Part shown: positions 34,599-39,565 of the stretch, piece after piece
Layout of the letters: each line of letters starts with the position of its first letter
Position numbering within the stretch: the stretch's first letter is position 1
NCBI GenBank assembly: GCA_031262705.1
Contig: JAISHD010000039.1
Coordinates: 1 to 39,565, forward strand
Source of the DNA: Methanocalculaceae archaeon
GTDB lineage: Archaea > Halobacteriota > Methanomicrobia > Methanomicrobiales > Methanocorpusculaceae
DNA length: 39,565 bases
Direction: 5' to 3'
Position numbers and translations under genes: made by a program
The notes under the pieces: generated by a model
What the model saw: only the letters and a program-made list of their open reading frames with translations
What the model was told of the DNA's origin: nothing
The model's database searches: none

Positions 34599-34837
34599 GC
34601 TTTTGTACTCCTCTAGATGTATAATTACTATGGTGTGTTTTCAATTGAGATATATCTCTTGCTTGTCCGCCTCCGAACACCGGTATCTTTACGCGAAACT
34701 CGCAGAATACTCATCACTACTCTGCGCTGTATGTTCTCTTATTCAGCAGGAGCGAAAAACTGATCCGGTATCACAAAGGACCTGCGGTAAAAGAAAAAAC
34801 TTCTCAGACTCGAAGATGTTCTTCAGTAAAAAAAGAA

Positions 34838-35950
34838 TTATTCCAAAATAGTGTACAGCGTATCGCGGCGGGCAAGTTTTCTGCCCATGTCATCGCAGAG
34901 GTACTGCATATCTTTTGGATTGAAGAAGTCTGCGTCCTCTCCGGCACCTGCGGTCCGCGACAGCGAGTCCACAAACATTGTTCCGCCGACATCATTTCCT
35001 CCGGACAGCAGACCAAGCTGCGTCATTTTCTGGCCGATCTTCGACCACGGCACCTGAATGTTTTTCATATTGTCCAGAAACAGACGGGACACCGCCGTCA
35101 GAAGAATATCCTCGCGGCCTGTTGATCCGTAGGTAACCTTCCCGTCCTTTTCGAGCGGTGTATTGTGATGCAGAAACGCGAGCGGCACAAGTTCCGTGAA
35201 CACCTGCGTCTCATCCTGTACGTTGCGAAGGATCGACAGATGGTGGGCACGCTCCTCGGGCGTTTCTACTGACCCGTACATAATCGTCGAGGTCGCTTTG
35301 AACCCAACCTCGTGCGCCTCGCGGATGATCCGCAGCCACTCCTCGGTTGGGATCTTCTTCTCGCAGATAACTTTCCGGACAGAGTCCACCAAAATTTCCG
35401 CAGCAGTTCCCTGTACTGATCCAAGCCCTGCCTCCTTTAACCGGATCAATGTCTCCTTCGTTGTAAGACCGCTTCTGTGTGCCGCAAATGCAATCTCATC
35501 CGGACTGCACCCGTGCACATGAACGCCGGGAATTTCCTCGCAAAGTGTCTGGATCATCTTCTCATAGTTTTCAATCGTGAATCCGGGATGAACGCCCGCC
35601 AGATAACAGACCTCGGTGACCTCTTTCTTTGACGCATCGCGTGCATGTTCGCGGAACTCCTCGTCCGTAAAGCAGAACGCATCCGGATCGGTCGGCTTTC
35701 GTCCGAATGCACATAGACCGCAGCGGTTCTTGCAGATGTTGGTCATGTGCAGATTCATGTTCCGGACATAAGTGACGGTGTCTCCCACGACCTCTTCGCG
35801 GCGTTCATCGGCTGCCGCCGCAACTTTCCAGATAGCACGGCCGGTCAGCCGGAACAGGGCTGCTGCCTCCGTCTCGCTCATGCGTGATCCGGCCGCCGCA
35901 TCATCAAGGATTCTGCACAGATCTGCGTGATTCAGTCTCGGGGTAGTCAT
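34838..35950 (-). CDS. cofH: FO synthase subunit 2 (CofH)
   Basis: CofH-type radical SAM enzyme, 370 aa, which joins a tyrosine-derived 4-hydroxybenzyl group to 5-amino-6-ribitylaminouracil in the synthesis of FO, the core of coenzyme F420. The radical SAM motif is C73-KNR-C77-GL-C80. The sequence after it (AFGRKPTDPDAFCFTDEE) and the C-terminal SGGNDVGGTMFVDSLSRTAGA are of CofH rather than CofG. Methanogens often carry several CofH-like paralogues, so a paralogue with another substrate is possible. CofG is not in the window. The start overlaps the signal peptidase stop by 4 bp. Confidence 0.88.
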   Translation of the reverse strand: MTTPRLNHADLCRILDDAAAGSRMSETEAAALFRLTGRAIWKVAAAADERREEVVGDTVTYVRNMNLHMTNICKNRCGLCAFGRKPTDPDAFCFTDEEFREHARDASKKEVTEVCYLAGVHPGFTIENYEKMIQTLCEEIPGVHVHGCSPDEIAFAAHRSGLTTKETLIRLKEAGLGSVQGTAAEILVDSVRKVICEKKIPTEEWLRIIREAHEVGFKATSTIMYGSVETPEERAHHLSILRNVQDETQVFTELVPLAFLHHNTPLEKDGKVTYGSTGREDILLTAVSRLFLDNMKNIQVPWSKIGQKMTQLGLLSGGNDVGGTMFVDSLSRTAGAGEDADFFNPKDMQYLCDDMGRKLARRDTLYTILE

Positions 35951-36654
35951 TTTCGTCCACCTTTTTTCTGAGGCTTCTTGGTTGCTTCTCTATCTTTTTC
36001 TTTCTTGCGGCTGTAGAGTTCCCAGACAATCAGAAGAACGACGACAACTACGGCAACCTCCCAGATGTGGAGCGGCAGGTAGCCGACCAGAGGAATTGCG
36101 AACAGCGCTTTTCCGACGATCCACTCCTCTTTTACCGGCTGCATCACGCCGATGTGGGAAAAGGTACTGCCCTGATCAATTGTCGGATTGTGATCACCTT
36201 TGGTAATGTATCCGGCGTGAGTCAGGTTCACCGTAAGAGCTGTTGACTCATTGATCTCCATGAGTGCACGGTGAATGATTGGTGTCACCTTTGCATTGCC
36301 GTTCGGCTGGTAGATGATCACATCCCCGTAGCCGTTGAAGGATTTCACTCCGGCCGCTTCCGCCTCTGCTGAGGTCATGAGAGGACCGAACCGATTCTCC
36401 TCCACCACAAAGATCAGATCACCGACGTTCATATTCGGCACCATGCTTCCCGACTCGACCGCAACGATCGCCGGCCAGGTCCCCGACACGCCGAACAGCA
36501 CGCCGCCGATCATCGCAACAATGATGATGACCGAGAGAATATCACGGATAAGACTGATCTTCGGATCATTCGATTTCAGTTTGCTGAGAAGGGAGGACTT
36601 TTGCACATCGTCCGGGTCTGCGTTACTTCCTGCTTTATTGGTCACCTTTGACAT
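35947..36654 (-). CDS. Signal peptidase I (archaeal Sec11-type)
   Basis: A 235-aa membrane signal peptidase that removes Sec signal peptides. Started at ATG 36654 (MSKVTNKAG); the longer frame to 36729 adds sequence lying in the trmO 3' region. One N-terminal helix (about 38-58) precedes the catalytic Ser70 in ESGSMVPNM. His128 (PIIHRAL) and Asp154/Asp160 (KGDHNPTID) give the Ser-His-Asp arrangement of archaeal enzymes, not the bacterial Ser-Lys dyad. A second helix (about 202-220) and a very basic tail end the protein. It overlaps cofH by 4 bp. Its clients here include the PEGA and PGF-type surface proteins. Confidence 0.93.
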   Translation of the reverse strand: MSKVTNKAGSNADPDDVQKSSLLSKLKSNDPKISLIRDILSVIIIVAMIGGVLFGVSGTWPAIVAVESGSMVPNMNVGDLIFVVEENRFGPLMTSAEAEAAGVKSFNGYGDVIIYQPNGNAKVTPIIHRALMEINESTALTVNLTHAGYITKGDHNPTIDQGSTFSHIGVMQPVKEEWIVGKALFAIPLVGYLPLHIWEVAVVVVVLLIVWELYSRKKEKDREATKKPQKKGGRK

Positions 36655-36682
36655 ACTGCTGTATCTAACTAAGTCATCACCG

Positions 36683-37132
36683 TTATAGAAGTTTCCCGTC
36701 GCACCCCATTGTCTCCCGCGGTGTATCAATTCCTTCCGAGTAAGGCTTTATGTCCAGAACCGGTGTGTTGTCCAGCGCCTCAAGTCCTCTCACACGGAGT
36801 GTGCCGCCTGTTATCTCCACCAGCTTTACCAGCGTCAGGGATATCGGGTTCGGTCGTGCGGGAGATCGTGTGGAAAACACACCGCGAAGAGGTCCGTCCT
36901 CTGTTCCCTGTCTGCGGGTTTTCAGAACACTCCGGTCGGATCGATCGAACCAACAGAGGACGAAGAGATCATCCCCGGTTTTCAATCCGTCCAGCCCTTC
37001 CTGATACTCCGGGGATATCTCAATACTACTGATTTCATCGGTGCGGCGTCCCTGACAGGGAGCATCTCCTCGTTCTTTGAACGGAGAGCGGACGATCCCG
37101 ATTGCGCGGCAGTTCATGGGGTCTTCGGTCAT
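36683..37132 (-). CDS. trmO: tRNA m6t6A37 methyltransferase TrmO family protein
   Basis: A 149-aa protein of the TsaA/TrmO (UPF0066) family, a single beta-barrel that binds SAM and methylates N6-threonylcarbamoyl-A37 of tRNA. Marks are IGIVRSPFKERGDAPCQGRR near the N-terminus, LFVLCWFDRSDR, and the RPNPISLTLVKL and GLEALDNTPVLDIKPY signatures. The archaeal forms are shorter than E. coli TrmO because they lack the C-terminal extension, as here. ATG 37132 was kept; ATG 37117 is also possible. The gap to the signal peptidase start is 28 bp, so they may be co-transcribed. Confidence 0.92.
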   Translation of the reverse strand: MTEDPMNCRAIGIVRSPFKERGDAPCQGRRTDEISSIEISPEYQEGLDGLKTGDDLFVLCWFDRSDRSVLKTRRQGTEDGPLRGVFSTRSPARPNPISLTLVKLVEITGGTLRVRGLEALDNTPVLDIKPYSEGIDTPRETMGCDGKLL

Positions 37133-37231
37133 ATGGATCTTCTTTCGATTGTGAAAGAGATCAATCTTGCTGCCTCTTCCATGCTAACTGAACCATTATA
37201 GCTCTCTGTAACCAACCGGATAACCACAACA

Positions 37232-37729
37232 ATGGCAGAACTCACGATCAAAAAACGCCACGCGATAAAAAAGAGTCAGCTTTCCTCTCTCATGAAAAAG
37301 CTGGGTGAGAGTATCGGCGGGGATGCCGCTCTCTACGATGCCCCGATGATTGAAATTGCCGAGACCGCCTCCAAGTTCAACATCTACATCATCGACAAAA
37401 AACCGCTCATCATGGAACGGGACACCTGGGCGTTCCCGACACTCCGGGGCGCGGTCCTCCGTCCCTTCTCCGGCCGCCGGATCGTTGTCGATATGGGAGC
37501 GGTTCCTTACATGATTAACGGCGCAGATGTTATGCGGCCCGGAATTGTTTCCGTAACCGATGATGTGGTTGCGGGAAGTCCTGCTCTTGTTGTGGATGAA
37601 AGTCATGGCAAGCCGCTTGCCGTCGTTATTCCTCTGTATGATGCTGCGGGAATTATTGCGCTGGAGAAGGGAAAAGCCGCAAAGAATATGCACTACATCG
37701 GCGACGAACTCTGGAATCTTGAACTCTGA
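37232..37729 (+). CDS. PUA-domain RNA-binding protein (DUF1947/MCT-1-like)
   Basis: A 165-aa cytosolic protein with an N-terminal DUF1947-like region (KKRHAIKKSQLSSLMKKL, then a small alpha/beta part to about 75) and a C-terminal PUA domain (about 83-160) with RRIVVDMGAVPYMINGADVMRPGI and KPLAVVIPLYDA. The architecture equals that of eukaryotic MCT-1/Tma20, which act on the ribosome during recycling and re-initiation. A similar role in archaea is inference. It starts a plus-strand group followed by sepF, 51 bp downstream, and the promoter is in the short gap from trmO. Confidence 0.87.
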   Translation: MAELTIKKRHAIKKSQLSSLMKKLGESIGGDAALYDAPMIEIAETASKFNIYIIDKKPLIMERDTWAFPTLRGAVLRPFSGRRIVVDMGAVPYMINGADVMRPGIVSVTDDVVAGSPALVVDESHGKPLAVVIPLYDAAGIIALEKGKAAKNMHYIGDELWNLEL

Positions 37730-37780
37730 GCCGGGATCATACCAAAGCATTAAATAAACAACAAATAAACTATTTTTCAT

Positions 37781-38155
37781 ATGGGATTTCTCGACGGAGT
37801 TTTCGGATCAAAGAAGGACACCCTTACTGAAGATGAATACATGAAGCTTGATCTCGCCTCCTATGAAGGCGTTGCAGGCGCCGAGGAACCGGCGGTCATG
37901 TACGTAAAAGTTGCAAGCATTGCCGACATCAAGGACTGTCCGCGTGTCAAGGACGAGGTCTATAATAACAATATTGTCATCGTCGATATCACCAAGCTCA
38001 AGCTTGACAAGATCATGTTTGACCGTGTGATGGGTGATCTGCGGGCCGTCTCCAAGGATGTGAACGGCGACATCATTGGTCTTGGCGACCAGCGATACGT
38101 CATCATCACCCCGACGGGTGTCCGCATCTCCCGCGAGAAGATTGGGGGCATGTAA
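37781..38155 (+). CDS. sepF: Archaeal cell division protein SepF
   Basis: SepF (DUF552), 124 aa, the membrane anchor for FtsZ in archaea that lack FtsA. The N-terminal MGFLDGVFGSKK is the amphipathic membrane-targeting helix. A flexible linker (to about 38) leads to the SepF core: MYVKVASIADIKDCPRVKDEV, IVIVDITKL and GDIIGLGDQRYVIITPTGVRIS. No gaps are seen. The core dimerises and binds the FtsZ C-terminus. An AT-rich stretch ahead of it (ATTAAATAAACAACAAATAAAC, read in two parts) may give it its own promoter. The zinc protein gene follows after 5 bp, so they are co-transcribed. Confidence 0.93.
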   Translation: MGFLDGVFGSKKDTLTEDEYMKLDLASYEGVAGAEEPAVMYVKVASIADIKDCPRVKDEVYNNNIVIVDITKLKLDKIMFDRVMGDLRAVSKDVNGDIIGLGDQRYVIITPTGVRISREKIGGM

Positions 38156-38160
38156 CCTTA

Positions 38161-38715
38161 ATGCGTCAGGTTGTTCCGGGGCCCTGCCCTGACTGCGGCA
38201 AAGAGATCGATTATATTTACAATACGGAAAATATTCCCTATTTCTCCGATATTCTTCTGCTGAGCGGTATGTGTCCTGACTGCGGATTCCGCCTTACGGA
38301 TACGATGGTCTTAAACGATCACGAGCCGTGCCGCTGGGAAATGAAAGTGGAGACACCCGAGGATCTGGATGCCCGTGTGATTCGCAGCACGCAGGGCGAG
38401 GTTGATATTCCTGAGTTTGGGGTAAATATTCACCCGGGGCCTGCATGCAGCGGGTTTGTATCCAACATCGAAGGTGTGCTGATGCGTGCCGAGGATGCGA
38501 TCCGCCGTGCTCTTCCTTCTTGTGAGGGGGACGAGATTGCCACCGCAAACGAACTGCTGGAGAAAATTGAGGAGGCACGTGCTTCGGAACTTCCCTTTAC
38601 GGTGATCATTTCGGATCCGTCGGGAAACTCCGGAATTGTCTCGCCGAAAGCGGTGAAAACAAAACTTGATGTGGAGCCGCAGCCGGATGGATGTACGATT
38701 CATCCTCTGGCATAA
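38161..38715 (+). CDS. ZPR1-type zinc finger protein
   Basis: A 184-aa archaeal ZPR1-domain protein. The zinc site is CPDCGKE (Cys9, Cys12) with CPDCGFR (Cys38, Cys41), separated by IYNTENIPYFSDILLLSGM, a ZPR1 hallmark. The rest is the beta-sandwich A/B domain with DLDARVIRSTQGEVDIPEFGV and GFVSNIEGVLMRAEDAI. Eukaryotic ZPR1 acts as a chaperone for translation factor eEF1A, and the archaeal form might do the same for aEF1A, but that is inference. It is 5 bp after sepF and 15 bp before the methyltransferase gene. Confidence 0.93.
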   Translation: MRQVVPGPCPDCGKEIDYIYNTENIPYFSDILLLSGMCPDCGFRLTDTMVLNDHEPCRWEMKVETPEDLDARVIRSTQGEVDIPEFGVNIHPGPACSGFVSNIEGVLMRAEDAIRRALPSCEGDEIATANELLEKIEEARASELPFTVIISDPSGNSGIVSPKAVKTKLDVEPQPDGCTIHPLA

Positions 38716-38730
38716 ACTGTTTTTGAATTT

Positions 38731-39565
38731 ATGGACTCTGTAGCAAAACGGCATGTACTGACGGATGCCGAGGAGACACGGCTGCAAAAATTTCTTGCAA
38801 ACCGCACGTCTGACCCAAGGCTTGACTCCCTGACTCTTTCCTATATCGAAAAAATTTCAGGAAAGGAGTGGAAGGACGAGAGCGTCCTTGAAAAGATCCG
38901 GTTTGCAATCACGGCACAGAAGGATTCCTACTGGAAGGAAGGCGAGCGCCGCGTTGTGCAGTACAAGGGCGGCTATAGTGTGCTCGGCTATATGGCGTAC
39001 CAGATGCCCGGATATGTTGCGGAGTTTTCGGAGTTTTTTATCCGGCTTCTCCGTGAGGGACTGATCCGGGATCATATCCGCATTCTGGATGTGGGTGCGG
39101 GACCCGGAACGGTTGCGGTTGCGGTCGCCCGTGTGCTGGAACTGTGCGACGGGGTCACGGCAGAAATTATTTCGCTGGAACGTTCGGAAGTGTTTCGCGA
39201 AGCGTACCAGACGATCGTGCCGGAGTTTGTAAAAGCCGCAGGCGATCGCGTCGCCGCGCCGCGACCGTTCGCCGCTGATATCACGGAGGCGATGCCGGAC
39301 GGAGAGTTCGATATGATCGTCTGCTCGAATGTGATAAATGAGTTGGCGGTTTATGGTGATGCGAAAGCCTATTTGATGATGCGACTTTCGGAGCATCTTG
39401 TACCGGACGGAAACCTGATTCTGCTTGAGCCTGCGGATCTTTCAAACGCGACAATGCTGCGGGATCTTTCCCGCGATCTGAAGCGCCGCGGTCTTACGCT
39501 GTATGCACCGTGCAATGATATCCGGGGCGTACACTGTACTGTTTCTCCCTGCTGGACGTTTGCGA
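38731..39565 (+). CDS. Rsm22-like SAM-dependent methyltransferase (partial, runs off the end)
   Basis: An open frame from ATG 38731 to the window end, 278 codons without a stop. Translation shows a class I methyltransferase: motif I DVGAGPGTVAVAVA, then SLERSE, DMIVCSNVINEL and an EPADLSNATMLRDLSRDL stretch. A cysteine pair follows (CNDIRGVHCTVSPCW), fitting the C-terminal cysteine cluster of the Rsm22 family, which is associated with the small ribosomal subunit. The N-terminal helical region is complete. The 3' end is missing. It is probably transcribed with the ZPR1-type gene. Confidence 0.85.
   Translation, partial: MDSVAKRHVLTDAEETRLQKFLANRTSDPRLDSLTLSYIEKISGKEWKDESVLEKIRFAITAQKDSYWKEGERRVVQYKGGYSVLGYMAYQMPGYVAEFSEFFIRLLREGLIRDHIRILDVGAGPGTVAVAVARVLELCDGVTAEIISLERSEVFREAYQTIVPEFVKAAGDRVAAPRPFAADITEAMPDGEFDMIVCSNVINELAVYGDAKAYLMMRLSEHLVPDGNLILLEPADLSNATMLRDLSRDLKRRGLTLYAPCNDIRGVHCTVSPCWTFA

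Noticed and set aside
34599-34837. Small gene between lysS and cofH
   Set aside because: The plus-strand frame here has many Cys and Ser and no start signal; the gap holds the lysS promoter and nothing else I can support.

Overview
The window is chromosomal DNA of a hydrogenotrophic methanogenic archaeon. The evidence is ftr (formylmethanofuran:H4MPT formyltransferase), the methanogen-restricted DUF1890/DUF1894 pair, a coenzyme F420 biosynthesis gene (cofH), class I lysyl-tRNA synthetase, SecF-SecD without SecA, archaeal SepF, RtcB with archease, a tRNA gene with no encoded CCA, and pilin-type proteins with a class III prepilin peptidase. Gene content and moderate GC suggest Methanomicrobiales, possibly Methanocorpusculum; this is inference, because no search was run.

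Layout. 1-3.7 kb: rubrerythrin, a frameshifted AI-2E-type permease, a glutaredoxin-thioredoxin reductase fusion and a pentapeptide-repeat protein. 3.65-6.1 kb (minus): two pilin-like genes and a surface PEGA protein, two of the three frameshifted. 6.2-8.5 kb (plus): ftr, DUF1890, DUF1894, mntP. 8.7-12.8 kb (minus): a surface protein, a lipoprotein, a run of 32 A, and secF-secD. 12.9-15.5 kb: a frameshifted flavodoxin/ferredoxin protein, a non-coding stretch full of GGTAAC repeats, a Fic protein and a 72-bp tandem repeat. 15.5 kb: elongator tRNA-Met. 15.7-23.4 kb is a biotin island: pyruvate carboxylase (pycB-pycA), an ECF biotin transporter (bioY-ecfA-ecfA-ecfT), divergent bioB, and birA with its DNA-binding domain. 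A BirA-like operator lies between bioY and bioB. 23.6-26.6 kb: a small conserved operon ending in archease, rtcB and a glutamine-amidotransferase-like protein, plus DUF2551. 26.7-29.5 kb: a degenerate cis-prenyltransferase homologue, DUF1848, a prepilin peptidase and a CMD/AhpD-like protein. 29.6-30.5 kb: crcB and a frameshifted DUF190 gene behind a fluoride riboswitch candidate. 30.6-34.6 kb: a flavodoxin-like protein and a translationally coupled lysS-radical SAM-uppS operon. 34.8-39.6 kb: signal peptidase-cofH, trmO, then PUA protein, sepF, ZPR1-type zinc protein and an Rsm22-like methyltransferase cut by the window end.

The most interesting points are: (1) two complementary cis-prenyltransferase homologues, one with the catalytic Asp motif but no C-terminal RxG, the other with RxG but no catalytic motif, which looks like a heteromeric enzyme; (2) a fluoride riboswitch candidate ahead of crcB-DUF190; (3) a self-contained biotin uptake, synthesis, ligation and use locus with a likely BirA operator; (4) unusual repeat arrays on both sides of the Fic gene; (5) five frameshifts, all consistent with loss of one unit in a short homopolymer or dinucleotide run, which points either to sequencing error or to slippage-prone loci.
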